Assembly: GCF_009765355.1 (NCBI RefSeq)
Contig: NZ_VTHK01000001.1
Coordinates: 310,001-374,000 of the forward strand
Length of the DNA stretch: 64,000 bases
Source of the DNA: Amycolatopsis anabasis
GTDB taxonomy: Bacteria > Actinomycetota > Actinomycetes > Mycobacteriales > Pseudonocardiaceae
Reading direction: 5' to 3'
Made by a program: the position numbers and the translations under genes. The notes below the pieces were generated by a model. That model saw only the letters and a list, made by a program, of their open reading frames with translations. It did no database searches and was not told the origin of the DNA. This document shows positions 37,470 to 46,234 of the stretch, piece after piece; the first letter of the stretch is position 1; every line of letters begins with the position of its first letter.

Positions 37470-37930
37470 GGGCGAAGCTCGATCACCGTCTTGCCGATCC
37501 GGATGGGGACCCCGAGCGGAACTCGGAGGGGTGCAGTGACCTTAGCCCGGTCGAGGTATGTCCCGTTCGTCGAGCCCAAATCTTCTACGTACCAATCCGT
37601 GCCGCGCAACGACAACCGGGCATGCCGGGTCGACGCGTAGTCGTCGTCCAGGACCAGGGTCGAGTCGTCCGCGCGGCCGATCATGATCGGCCGCCCGTCC
37701 AGGGCGATCCGGGTGCCGGCCAGCGCGCCGTGCGTCACGATGAGCTGGCGCGGGGTCTTACCGCCCCCGCGTGCTTTCTTCTCCTTGTTCCGCCGGAAAC
37801 TCGGCACCGCGACCCGCAGGCCGGATGCCGCGTAGAGATCGGACCGGACCACCCGCAGGGCGGCCAGCACGAACAGCCAGAGCAGGATGAGAAACCCGAC
37901 CCTGGTGAGTTGAACGACCAGCTCTGGCAC
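37466..37930 (-). CDS. fhaB: FHA domain protein FhaB (FipA)
   Basis: This 154-residue protein has an N-terminal membrane helix (VGFLILLWLFVLAALRVV) and a C-terminal FHA domain with phosphothreonine-binding residues in IGRADDSTLVLDD, STRHARL and GSTNGTYLD. FhaB binds phosphorylated division proteins. GTG 37930 (VPELVVQLTRVGF) was chosen to match homologues of about 155 residues; the frame is open to 37996. Its end overlaps pstP (ATGA). Confidence 0.93.
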   Translation of the reverse strand: MPELVVQLTRVGFLILLWLFVLAALRVVRSDLYAASGLRVAVPSFRRNKEKKARGGGKTPRQLIVTHGALAGTRIALDGRPIMIGRADDSTLVLDDDYASTRHARLSLRGTDWYVEDLGSTNGTYLDRAKVTAPLRVPLGVPIRIGKTVIELRP

Positions 37931-38068
37931 TTGTTGTGTCAGCTCCCGCCTGTCCGCGCCCCACCCCACGACGCCGGTTCGCCGCGGGACCCCCACAGGT
38001 AATTCTGCGGGACGCCCCGATCGGCCCTCGCGCTGGCCCCGGAACGGCGGGGTGGTCGCCGCTCCGGC

Positions 38069-39322
38069 TCAGCCCTGCGTCCGGAACACCAGGGACGAAT
38101 GCCCCACGCGGATCACGTCGCCGTCGGCCAGCTGCCAGGTCTGCACCGGGGTGCCGTTGACCGTGGTGCCGTTCGTCGACCCGATGTCCGCGAGGGTCGC
38201 GCTCTGCCCGTCCCAGGTGATCTCCAGGTGCCGCCGGGAAACCCCGGTGTCCGGCAGGCGGAAGTCGGCGTCCTGCCCGCGGCCCACCACGTTCCCGCCC
38301 TGCTTGAGCGAGTAGGTGCGGTTCGAACCGTCGTCGAGCTGCAGGCTCGCGGCGAGCTGGCGGTTGCCGCCCTGCACCGCCGGCGGGGCGTAACCCTGCT
38401 GCGCATAGGGGTCCGGCGCGGCCTGCGGCGGCGCGTAGCCACCCGGCTGCTGGCCGCCGTACTGGTCGTAACCGGGCTGGCCGCCGCCGTACTGGTCGTA
38501 CCCCGGCTGGCCACCGCCGTAGCCGCCTTGGTCGTAGCCCGGCTGTGGAGCGCCGCCGCCGTAGCCGCCTTGGTCGTACCCCGGCTGCGGGGCGCCGCCG
38601 CCATAACCGCCCTGGTCGTAACCGGGCTGGCCGCCGTAGCCGCCTTGGTCGTAGCCCGGCTGGCCGCCGCCGTACTGGTCATAACCCGGTTGACCGCCGC
38701 CGTAGCCGCCTTGGTCGTAGCCCGGCTGCGGAGCGCCGCCGCCGTACTGGTCGTACCCCGGCTGGCCACCGCCGTAGCCGCCCTGGTCGTACCCGGGTTG
38801 TCCCTGCTGTCCGTAGCCGTACTGGCCCTGCTGGCCGTACGGGTCACCCTGGTCGTATTGGCCGTAGCCGGGGGGCTGGCTCATTGCTGGGTCTCCTGCG
38901 TTGCTGGGTCGTGCTGACCGTCCTGAACCGGTGACGTCGCTGGCTTTGACGTCGGGGTCGACGGACGAGCGGGTCTTGAACTGTCCAGTATGCAGCGCCT
39001 CGTTGCGCTCGAGCGAAACTACGACGTCACCATAGGTGTCCCAGCCGTGCTCGGCGAGGTGTTCCGCCACTGCTTCCGCGAGTACTCGGGTGACGCGTTG
39101 TTCATCGCCGGCCATACGGTCGTGATCGGCCTGCCCCAAGGACACGATGTAGTGATTCGGGGCGAGCTGACGGCCGCCTGCCAGCTCACGAACGTTGTCC
39201 TCACTCTCACGCTCCAGCGCCTGCGCCACTTCCTGCGTGACGACGTTGCCACCGAACATCCGCGCGAAGGTATTGCCCACCAGGTGCTCAAGGCGCCGAT
39301 CAAAGCGCTCAACGCGGCCCAC
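38069..39322 (-). CDS. fhaA: DUF3662/FHA domain protein FhaA
   Basis: This 417-residue protein carries an N-terminal DUF3662 domain (1-115: [21 protein letters not shown]). A long low-complexity region rich in G, Y, Q, D and P (150-310) is built of repeats. The C-terminal FHA domain has [15 protein letters not shown] and [10 protein letters not shown] (345-417). FhaA is a PknB substrate that binds the lipid II flippase homologue in mycobacteria. It is the first gene of the operon and is divergent from tRNA-Leu. Confidence 0.95.
   Translation of the reverse strand: MGRVERFDRRLEHLVGNTFARMFGGNVVTQEVAQALERESEDNVRELAGGRQLAPNHYIVSLGQADHDRMAGDEQRVTRVLAEAVAEHLAEHGWDTYGDVVVSLERNEALHTGQFKTRSSVDPDVKASDVTGSGRSARPSNAGDPAMSQPPGYGQYDQGDPYGQQGQYGYGQQGQPGYDQGGYGGGQPGYDQYGGGAPQPGYDQGGYGGGQPGYDQYGGGQPGYDQGGYGGQPGYDQGGYGGGAPQPGYDQGGYGGGAPQPGYDQGGYGGGQPGYDQYGGGQPGYDQYGGQQPGGYAPPQAAPDPYAQQGYAPPAVQGGNRQLAASLQLDDGSNRTYSLKQGGNVVGRGQDADFRLPDTGVSRRHLEITWDGQSATLADIGSTNGTTVNGTPVQTWQLADGDVIRVGHSSLVFRTQG
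38447..38800 (-). repeat. tandem QPGYDQ-type repeats in fhaA
   Basis: About ten imperfect units based on [12 protein letters not shown] or [10 protein letters not shown] (residues 175-292) form a tandem coding repeat of roughly 30-36 bases per unit. Two alternating unit types (GGYGGG and YGGG, some with AP inserts) suggest unequal recombination. Confidence 0.9.
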
Positions 39323-39449
39323 CTGGACAACTCCTCCTTACGCGTGTGCTTCCGCACTCGATCCTATCTGTGTGCGCAGGGTTGAACAGTGGGGTCGTCG
39401 AAACCCGCGAAACCGGCCTGATACGCTTTGCTGGCTGTCGCGGTTGCTC

Positions 39450-39535
39450 GGGCGAGTGGCGGAATGGCAGACGCGCACGGTTCAGGTCCGTGTGTCCGAA
39501 AGGACGTGAGGGTTCAACTCCCTCCTCGCCCACCA
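39450..39535 (+). tRNA. tRNA-Leu (CAG)
   Basis: This 86-base class II tRNA includes an encoded CCA (39533-39535). The acceptor is GGGCGAG/CTCGCCC, the anticodon loop TTCAGGT has anticodon CAG, and the long variable arm is TGTCCGAAAGGACG. It is divergent from fhaA. Confidence 0.96.
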
Positions 39536-39540
39536 TGTTC

Positions 39541-39570
39541 AAGGGTCAGGCCTGGCGGCCTGACCCTTTT
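39541..39570 (+). terminator. terminator after tRNA-Leu
   Basis: AAGGGTCAGGC-ctggcg-GCCTGACCCTT forms an 11-bp stem followed by TT, starting 5 bases after the tRNA. Confidence 0.88.
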
Positions 39571-39625
39571 CCCGTTGTCCTGATTGATTGTGGGGGGCGA
39601 CCCCCCACACCCCCACACCCCCACG
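39571..39625. repeat. post-tRNA repeat, partial copy C
   Basis: CCCGTTGTCCTG.. continues from the terminator as in copies A and B. The hairpin is preserved with changed bases (GTGGGGGG-cga-CCCCCCAC), followed by repeated CACCCCCA units. The D-arm-like second half of copies A and B is missing. Confidence 0.65.
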
Positions 39626-39668
39626 GCGTAGGTTGCCGTTCGGGGTGGTGGGGGTGGGTGCCTTCCGT

Positions 39669-40043
39669 TCAGTTCGTCGAAATCAGGTCGACGACGAAGA
39701 TGAGGGTTTCGTTGGGTTTGATCTTGTCGCCGGCGCCTTGGGGGCCGTAGGCGAGGTGCGGGGGGATCACGAGTTTGCGGCGGCCGCCGACGCGCATGCC
39801 GGCCACGCCCTGTTCCCAGCCGGGGATCACGCGGCCCGCGCCGAGGGGGAAGCGCAGCGGTTCGCCGCGGTCCCAGGAGGCGTCGAACTGTTCGCCGGTG
39901 GAGAACGAGACGCCCACGTAGTGCACCGACACGACCTGACCGGCGGTGGCCTCCGGGCCGTCGCCGACCTTGAGGTCGGTGGTCTCCAGGTCGGCCGGGG
40001 GCTCGCCGTCCGGGCGGTCGATCTCGGGCTTTTCCAGGGCCAT
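39669..40043 (-). CDS. FKBP-type peptidyl-prolyl isomerase
   Basis: This 124-residue single-domain FKBP has the active-site pattern VSVHYVGVSFSTGEQFDASWDRGEPLRFPLG, GRVIPGWEQGVAGM and LVIPPHLAYGP. It has no signal peptide, so it is cytoplasmic. ATG 40043 has AAGGAGAA upstream and is chosen over a longer frame from 40079. Its role is general folding assistance. Confidence 0.95.
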   Translation of the reverse strand: MALEKPEIDRPDGEPPADLETTDLKVGDGPEATAGQVVSVHYVGVSFSTGEQFDASWDRGEPLRFPLGAGRVIPGWEQGVAGMRVGGRRKLVIPPHLAYGPQGAGDKIKPNETLIFVVDLISTN

Positions 40044-40114
40044 GCAGGTTCTCCTTACGTATGAGGGATGTTCGAGCACCGTAGGGCCGCGGCGGCCGGG
40101 GCGCGATTCGGGCG

Positions 40115-41701
40115 TCAGGAGGCGAAGTACCTCTGCACCGTGTCGGTCATCGCCTGGATGCCCGCCTGAGCTTTCGCCGGGTCGAGCTGGGCATCGTTGC
40201 GCGAGTCGTCACCCCGGCCCGGCAAGGCTTCCACGCCGATGTGCAGGTTCCCCCTGCGGCCCAGGTCGCCCCACGGGGACAGGTAGATGTCGAAGGTCGA
40301 CTTTCGCTTGTCGTAGAAGGTCACCGCGGGCTTCCCGGCGATCTGGGTCTCCTGGCGTTCGACGTAGAGGTCCGGCCGGTCGCCGTAGTCGGCGGGCACG
40401 TTCTCCGAGTCCACGTTCATCCGCAGCGACAAGGTGTGCGTCGGCTCGACGAAGAAGCAGTGCTCACCCCAGGTCAGCGCCTTCAGCTCGGGGCCGAAGT
40501 GCGCCTTCACCGCGTCCGCGTACACCGCGCACCAGAGGTTCCGGTCGGAGTCCGAGGCCGACATGATCGCCTCGGTGCCCTGCGGGACCTTCGTTTCGTG
40601 ATAAGGCTCGCAATCCGCCTGCCCGCCGGTGGCGCCGAAGTCCGCGCACGCGCCGACGGCTCCGGTGTCGTTCTCGTCCGGGGCGAACAACAGCGGGCGC
40701 TGGGGCTGGGCGTTCGCGTCCGGCGGGGCCTGGTCCGCCAGCCGCATCGCCTGCTCGGCGAGCTTGGCGCCCTGCTCGCAGTCGGCCGCGGTCAGCTTGA
40801 ACTTCAGCGTCGCCAGCCACTTGTTCCCGGTGCCCGAATCGGCCTGGTCCCAGGTCAGGACGCACGATCCCACCTGCTTCACCTCGACGGTCTTCCCGCC
40901 GATCTGCCGCGGGCCCTCCGGCTTCTCCAGCACTTGGTCGTAGAAGACCTCCAGCTTCGGGTCGTACGACGGCCGGCCGGTCCCCTCCTTCCGGCGCGTC
41001 TCGCAGCCGCTGAACTCGTCCTTGGTGCCGCTGGGCTGGTAGGTGTAGTTGTTCGCGTCCGCTCCGAGCACCTGGGTGAGGAACACGCAGCCGTCCCAGG
41101 CGGCGAACGGCCGCTTCGCGGTGTCCACGGTGATCGTGTCCGGGTTCCGCAGCTTCGCGACCGCCGCCTCGGCGTACTGGCGCACCACCGGGCAGGTGTC
41201 GACGTCGTCGTAGCTCTGGTACTTGAACTCGATCCCGCGGGTGAAGCTCACCGGGACGACCAGTTCGCACCGCTTCGCCGACGAGCCGTAGTCCTTCGAC
41301 TCGTACGCCTTCGCCCCGCCCACGGTGACCGGGGTGGCCCGGTACCGCGAAGACTGGTCGGAGGAGACACCGACCTGCACTTCGATCCCGTCGTCGCCGG
41401 GGCTGTAGTCCGGTTTGGGCGCGAGCATGCACCCGTGCGGCCCGGTCGCCAGGGGTGTCGCGGTGGTGGCGCCCCGGGACTTCGCCAGCTCCACGTCGAA
41501 GACCCCGCACGCGTCCAGCTTGCGCAGCGCGACGGTCACCGCCTGCAGGTCGCGGTCCTTCGGTTTCGGTGTCCGCTGTTCCGGCTGCCCGCCCCCGGCG
41601 CCCTCGGGCAGCGCCTTCCCGGCGATCTCCGAAGCGCACCCGGTGCACACCAGGCAGACCATGAGCGCGGCGGCAACCGCCGCGAGAATTCCCCGACGCA
41701 T
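40115..41701 (-). CDS. large putative lipoprotein
   Basis: This 528-residue exported lipoprotein has a signal sequence with lipobox CTGC (C22). The mature part has at least 12 cysteines spaced so that several disulfides are likely, and repeated motifs of the type DACGVF and CELVVPV resemble the DUF3558 lipoprotein group of actinomycetes. No catalytic motif is recognised. It may hold two or three related domains. The function is unknown, with a surface binding or sensing role possible. Confidence 0.75.
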   Translation of the reverse strand: MRRGILAAVAAALMVCLVCTGCASEIAGKALPEGAGGGQPEQRTPKPKDRDLQAVTVALRKLDACGVFDVELAKSRGATTATPLATGPHGCMLAPKPDYSPGDDGIEVQVGVSSDQSSRYRATPVTVGGAKAYESKDYGSSAKRCELVVPVSFTRGIEFKYQSYDDVDTCPVVRQYAEAAVAKLRNPDTITVDTAKRPFAAWDGCVFLTQVLGADANNYTYQPSGTKDEFSGCETRRKEGTGRPSYDPKLEVFYDQVLEKPEGPRQIGGKTVEVKQVGSCVLTWDQADSGTGNKWLATLKFKLTAADCEQGAKLAEQAMRLADQAPPDANAQPQRPLLFAPDENDTGAVGACADFGATGGQADCEPYHETKVPQGTEAIMSASDSDRNLWCAVYADAVKAHFGPELKALTWGEHCFFVEPTHTLSLRMNVDSENVPADYGDRPDLYVERQETQIAGKPAVTFYDKRKSTFDIYLSPWGDLGRRGNLHIGVEALPGRGDDSRNDAQLDPAKAQAGIQAMTDTVQRYFAS

Positions 41702-41869
41702 CCGTCCCGTCCCTCCGCATCCGGTCGCGCAGAGCTTAAGTCGTTCGGACGCGACGGGTGCGCCGTTTGACCGATCTTGATGAGGGCAGAATGCGAAAGT
41801 TCTTCACAACTGGCATACCCGTCGGTAATGTGTCGCGGGTCACCCGCCGCCGGGATGGGAGTGCTCGGG

Positions 41870-44611
41870 ATGCGACGACGCATGCGGACCCTGACCACGA
41901 TGACCGCGCTCGTGCTGGGCGCCGGGGTGCTCACCGTGGCGCAGCCGGTGGCCACCGCCGCTCCGGCCGCGAACGACTACTGCGGCGGCCAGTGCTCGGA
42001 CATCCTGCCGCCGGGTGAGAACGGCAACGCGACGCTCGCGGACATCCTCGCGCACAAGGCGTTCGGCACCCGCCCCGCGCACGCGGCCGATCAGCTGGGC
42101 AAATACGCCTCGCTCGGCTCGGACTACCGCGGCCTGACCACCGACACCATCAACAAGTTCTTCAACGACGCGTCCTTCGGCGTGCCCGTCGGCCAGGTGG
42201 AAAGCACCGTCAAACCGCGCCCGGACGTCACGATCACCCGGGACAAGGCCACCGGTGTGCCGCACATCCAGGGCACCACGCGCGCGGGCACCGAGTTCGG
42301 CGCCGGCTACGCGGCCGCGCAGGACCGGTTGTGGCTGATGGACGTGATGCGGCACGTCGGCCGCGGGCAGCTCACGCCGTTCGCCGGGGGAGCCGAGGCC
42401 AACCGCGGCCTGGAACAGCAGTTCTTCGCCGCCGCGCCCTACACCGAGGCCGAACTCCAGCAGCAGATCGACCGGCTCGCCGGCAGCGGCCCGCGCGGCG
42501 CGCAGGGCCTGGCCGATGCCCAGTCCTATGTGGATGGAATCAACAAGTACCTCACCGAATCCCACCGCGGCCGGTACTTCCCGGGTGAGTACGTGCTGAC
42601 CGGGCACGTCGACGCGATCACCAACGCCGGGAAGATCGAACCGTTCAAGCTCACCGACCTGGTGGTGCTCGCGTCGGTGGTCGGCGCCCAGTTCGGCGGT
42701 GGCGGGGGCGGCGAGGTGCGGAACGCGATCGCCAAACTCGCGCTGCAGGAACGCTACGGCGTGGAACAGGGCGAGCAGGTGTGGCAGAGCCTGCGGGCCG
42801 CCGACGATCCGGAAACCGTGCGCACGCTGCACGACGGGCAGACGTTCCGGTATGGACAGACGCCGCCGAACCCGCGGGGCGGCGCGTTGCCCGATCCCGG
42901 TTCGGTGAGCGCGCAGCGGCTGGTGTTCGACCAGACCGGCAGCGCGTCGGGCGGCGCGGATTCCGTGCGGCAGGGCGCGAAACACGGGATGTCCAACGCG
43001 CTCGTGGTGTCCGGCAAGCACACCGCGAGCGGGCATCCGGTGGCCGTGTTCGGCCCGCAGACCGGGTACTTCGCGCCGCAGTTGCTGATGCTGCAGGAGT
43101 TGCAGGGGCCGGGGATCAGCGCGCGCGGCGCGTCCTTCGCCGGGCTCGGCATGTACGTGCTGCTGGGCCGCGGCCAGGACTACTCGTGGAGCGCGACCAC
43201 GTCCGCCCAGGACATCATCGACACCTACGCGCTCGAACTGTGTGAACCGAGCGGCGCGCCCGCGACCAAGGATTCGAACTACTACCGCTACCGCGGCCAG
43301 TGCCTGCCGATGGACACCGTGGAACGCAAGAACGCCTGGCAGCCCACGATCGCCGACGGCACCCCGGCCGGTTCCTACACGTTGCGCAGCTACCGGACCA
43401 AGTACGGCCCGGTGACGCACCGCGCGCTGGTCGGCGGCAAACCGGTGGCCTACGCCGCGCTGCGGTCGACCTACTTCCACGAGGCGGACTCGATCATCGG
43501 GTTCCAGGAATTCAACGATCCGGGTGCGATCCGCTCGGCGGCCGACTTCCAGCGGGCCGCGAACGACATCAACTTCACCTTCAACTGGTTCTACGCGGAC
43601 GCGAACGACACCGCGTACTTCAACTCCGGCGCGAACCCGGTGCGCCAGTCCACAGTGGACCCGAGCATGCCGGTGCGGGCCGACGCGGGATTCGACTGGC
43701 AGGGCTGGAACCCGGACGGCAACACGGCGGACTACACGCCGTTCGAGCAGCATCCGAACTCGATCAACCAGGACTACTACATCAGCTGGAACAACGCGCA
43801 GGCGCTCGGTTACGCGGCGGCCGGGGCGGACAAATCCGCGGTGCACCGCGGGGATCTGCTCGATCGCCGGGTCAAGGGGCTGATCTCCAGCGGAACCAAG
43901 GTGACGCGGGTGAACCTGACCCAGGCGATGGCCGAGGCCGCGCTGGCCGATCTGCGGGCGGAGAAAGTCCTGCCGGATCTGCTGCGGGTGCTCGAGGGCG
44001 GTCCGCTGCCCGCTCCCGCGGCGGACGCGGTGGCCAAGCTCAAGGCGTGGCGAGCGCAGGGCGGGCTGCGGGCGGAGACCAAGCCCGGCAGCAAGGCCTA
44101 CGCGAACGCCGACGCGATCCGGACCCTCGATGCCTGGTGGCCGCTGCTGGTGGGCGGGGAGTTCAAACCCGGCCTGGGCGACAAGGCGTACGACGCGATG
44201 ACCGGGGTGCTGCAGATCAACGAGTCGCCGTCCGGTTTCCAGAACGAGACTCCCGGCAAGCACGTCGGCCAGCCGCACCAGGGATCGGCCTACCAGCACG
44301 GCTGGTGGGGGTACGTGTCCAAGGACATCCGGTCGGTGCTCGGCGATCCGGTGCGCGGCCCGTTGCCCGTGCAGTTCTGCGGCGGCGGCGACCTCGGCCG
44401 GTGCCGCGCGGTGCTCGCCGACACGCTGGCCAAGGCGGCCGCGCGGCCGATCGCCGAGGTGTACCCGGGCGACGGCGACTGCTCGGCGGGCGACCAGTGG
44501 TGCGCGGACTCGATCATCCAGCGGCCGCTCGGCGGGATCACGCACGACAAGGTGAGCACGCAGAACCGGCCGACCTTCCAGCAGGTGGTGGAGTTCCCCG
44601 GCAGGCGTTAG
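41870..44611 (+). CDS. secreted penicillin acylase family (S45) hydrolase
   Basis: This 913-residue Ntn-hydrolase precursor has a signal peptide ending near ATAAPA (residue 32). An alpha subunit region contains DVTITRDKATGVPHIQG and AGYAAAQDRLWLMD, then a spacer. The nucleophile is probably S375 in KHGMSNALVVSGKHTASG, followed by the beta subunit. The family cleaves amide bonds of beta-lactams, acyl-homoserine lactones or lipopeptides after self-processing. ATG 41870 has GGGAG upstream. The true substrate cannot be read from sequence. Confidence 0.9.
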   Translation: MRRRMRTLTTMTALVLGAGVLTVAQPVATAAPAANDYCGGQCSDILPPGENGNATLADILAHKAFGTRPAHAADQLGKYASLGSDYRGLTTDTINKFFNDASFGVPVGQVESTVKPRPDVTITRDKATGVPHIQGTTRAGTEFGAGYAAAQDRLWLMDVMRHVGRGQLTPFAGGAEANRGLEQQFFAAAPYTEAELQQQIDRLAGSGPRGAQGLADAQSYVDGINKYLTESHRGRYFPGEYVLTGHVDAITNAGKIEPFKLTDLVVLASVVGAQFGGGGGGEVRNAIAKLALQERYGVEQGEQVWQSLRAADDPETVRTLHDGQTFRYGQTPPNPRGGALPDPGSVSAQRLVFDQTGSASGGADSVRQGAKHGMSNALVVSGKHTASGHPVAVFGPQTGYFAPQLLMLQELQGPGISARGASFAGLGMYVLLGRGQDYSWSATTSAQDIIDTYALELCEPSGAPATKDSNYYRYRGQCLPMDTVERKNAWQPTIADGTPAGSYTLRSYRTKYGPVTHRALVGGKPVAYAALRSTYFHEADSIIGFQEFNDPGAIRSAADFQRAANDINFTFNWFYADANDTAYFNSGANPVRQSTVDPSMPVRADAGFDWQGWNPDGNTADYTPFEQHPNSINQDYYISWNNAQALGYAAAGADKSAVHRGDLLDRRVKGLISSGTKVTRVNLTQAMAEAALADLRAEKVLPDLLRVLEGGPLPAPAADAVAKLKAWRAQGGLRAETKPGSKAYANADAIRTLDAWWPLLVGGEFKPGLGDKAYDAMTGVLQINESPSGFQNETPGKHVGQPHQGSAYQHGWWGYVSKDIRSVLGDPVRGPLPVQFCGGGDLGRCRAVLADTLAKAAARPIAEVYPGDGDCSAGDQWCADSIIQRPLGGITHDKVSTQNRPTFQQVVEFPGRR
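43648..43660. repeat. 13-bp palindrome GTCCACAGTGGAC
   Basis: Perfect copy of GTCCAC-A-GTGGAC inside the penicillin acylase gene, coding part of QSTVDP. Confidence 0.6.
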
Positions 44612-44621
44612 GGTCCCGCGC

Positions 44622-44972
44622 GTGATCACCGGTGCGCACGTCATCCTGTACAGCCGCGACGCGGACGCCGACCGCGCGTTCCTGCGGGACGTGCTCGGGT
44701 ACCCGCACGTCGACGCCGGGGGCGGGTGGCTGATCTTCAAGCTGCCGCCCGCCGAGGTCGCGGTCCACCCCGCGGACGGGCCGGAGCAGCACGAGCTGTA
44801 CCTGATGTCCGACGACGTCGAGGCGACGATCGCCGAACTCGCGGCCAACGGCGTGGAGCTCGCCGAACCGCTCAGCGACCAGGGCTGGGGCCGCCTGTGC
44901 GCGATCCGGCTGCCCGGCGGCGGCACGGTCGGGCTGTATGAGCCTCGTCATCCGAAGGCCTACGAGCTCTGA
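44622..44972 (+). CDS. VOC (glyoxalase/bleomycin-resistance fold) protein
   Basis: This 116-residue single VOC domain has an N-terminal GAHVILYSRDADADRAFLRDVLGYPHVDAGG and a C-terminal GGTVGLYEPRHP. Proteins of this shape are dioxygenases, lyases or binding proteins. The predicted metal-ligand positions (H6 and a C-terminal E) are partly present. It starts at GTG 44622, 10 bases after the acylase gene, so it may be co-transcribed. No specific function is claimed. Confidence 0.82.
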   Translation: MITGAHVILYSRDADADRAFLRDVLGYPHVDAGGGWLIFKLPPAEVAVHPADGPEQHELYLMSDDVEATIAELAANGVELAEPLSDQGWGRLCAIRLPGGGTVGLYEPRHPKAYEL

Positions 44973-44993
44973 GCGCCGGAATACCGTGACCGC

Positions 44994-46049
44994 GTGAACG
45001 ATGACTGGTCCCCGCGGACCCGGGCGATCGCGGCCGGGCGGCCCGACGGTCCCGGCGAGCCGCTGAACACGCCGATCGTCCCGGCCAGCACCTTCCTCGC
45101 CGGGGGTGAGCGCGCCTACTCGCGCGAGGACGGCACACCGACCTGGGCGGCCCTGGAGGAGGCGGTCGGCGCGCTGGAAGGCGGGCACGCGACCGCGTTC
45201 GCCTCCGGCATCGCGACCGCGGCGGCCGTGTTCGACCTGGTGCCCCTCGGCGCCGAGGTGGCCCTGCCGACCTTCAGCTACGCCGGCACCCGGGGCCTGG
45301 CCGACCACGCCGAGCGGGCCGGTCGCCTGCGGGTGCGGCGGATCGAACCGGCCGACACCGGCGCGTGGATCGCCGCCGCCGGGACCGCCGACGTGCTGTG
45401 GCTGGAGTCGCCGACCAATCCGACCCTGGACCTCGTCGATCTGCGGGCGGTGCTCGACGCCGCGGCCGGGCGGGCCCGGGTGGTCGTGGACAACACCTTC
45501 GCCACCCCGCTGGGGCAGCGGCCGCTGAGCCTCGGCGCGGATGTCGTCGTGCACAGCGCCACCAAGCTGATCGGCGGGCACAGCGACCTGCTGCTCGGCC
45601 TGACCGTCACCGCGGACGCCGCGCTCGCCGGGCAACTGCGCGACGCGCGGATCCGGAGCGGCGCGACCCCCGGGGCGCTGGAGGCGTGGCTCGCCCTGCG
45701 CGGGCTGCGCACGCTGCCGGTCCGGTACGCCGAGCAGTCCCGCACCGCCGCGCGGCTCGCCGACCTGCTGCCGGAGCATCCGGCGGTCACCCGGGTCCGG
45801 TACCCGGGCCTGGGCACGATGCTCGCCTTCGAACTCGCGGACGCCGAGGCCGCCGACCGGCTCTGCGGCGCCCTGCGCCTGATCCGCCACGCGACCAGCC
45901 TCGGCGGCGTGGAGAGCCTGGTCGAACGCCGCGCCGCCCTGGCCGGTGACGCGCACGTGCCACCCGGCCTGATCCGGTTCAGCGTGGGCCTGGAAGATCC
46001 CGACGACCTCTGGCACGACCTGCGGCAGGCCCTCGACCAGAACGCCTGA
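44994..46049 (+). CDS. Cys/Met metabolism PLP-dependent enzyme (cystathionine lyase type)
   Basis: This 351-residue fold-type I enzyme of the cystathionine gamma-synthase/lyase family carries the PLP lysine at K191 (HSATKLIGGHSD). It also has ESPTNPTLDLVDL, FASGIATAAAV and the C-terminal RHATSLGGVESLVERRA and PPGLIRFSVGLED. It is shorter than the usual 380-400 residues, lacking part of the region around the substrate-binding loop. GTG 44994 is used. Lyase versus synthase activity is unresolved. Confidence 0.88.
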   Translation: MNDDWSPRTRAIAAGRPDGPGEPLNTPIVPASTFLAGGERAYSREDGTPTWAALEEAVGALEGGHATAFASGIATAAAVFDLVPLGAEVALPTFSYAGTRGLADHAERAGRLRVRRIEPADTGAWIAAAGTADVLWLESPTNPTLDLVDLRAVLDAAAGRARVVVDNTFATPLGQRPLSLGADVVVHSATKLIGGHSDLLLGLTVTADAALAGQLRDARIRSGATPGALEAWLALRGLRTLPVRYAEQSRTAARLADLLPEHPAVTRVRYPGLGTMLAFELADAEAADRLCGALRLIRHATSLGGVESLVERRAALAGDAHVPPGLIRFSVGLEDPDDLWHDLRQALDQNA

Positions 46050-46099
46050 ACGAGTTCTCCGGCCCAGCCGGAAACCCGTTGCCCCGCACCGAAAACGCG

Positions 46100-46131
46100 G
46101 TTGTCCACAACAACCCCCACCTGTGGACAAC
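46100..46131. promoter_or_regulatory. inverted pair of perfect DnaA boxes
   Basis: GTTGTCCACA (46100-46109) and TGTGGACAAC (46122-46131) form an inverted repeat with a 12-base C-rich spacer. Each arm contains the exact box TTGTCCACA. The pair lies in the 185-base gap between the convergent PLP-enzyme and patatin genes, about 42 kb from oriC. Confidence 0.6.
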
Positions 46132-46234
46132 CCGACTGTTTCCAGGCCGTCAACCCCAGGCCCCAGTAGACTGGTGCAGGGCTCGGCCCCCGGGATGGGT
46201 GGGGGGCTGCCTTAGGTATGGGGCGCGCGGAGGT

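Noticed and set aside
38447..38800. possible CRISPR-like array
   Set aside because: The units are in-frame coding repeats of FhaA without constant repeats and unique spacers.
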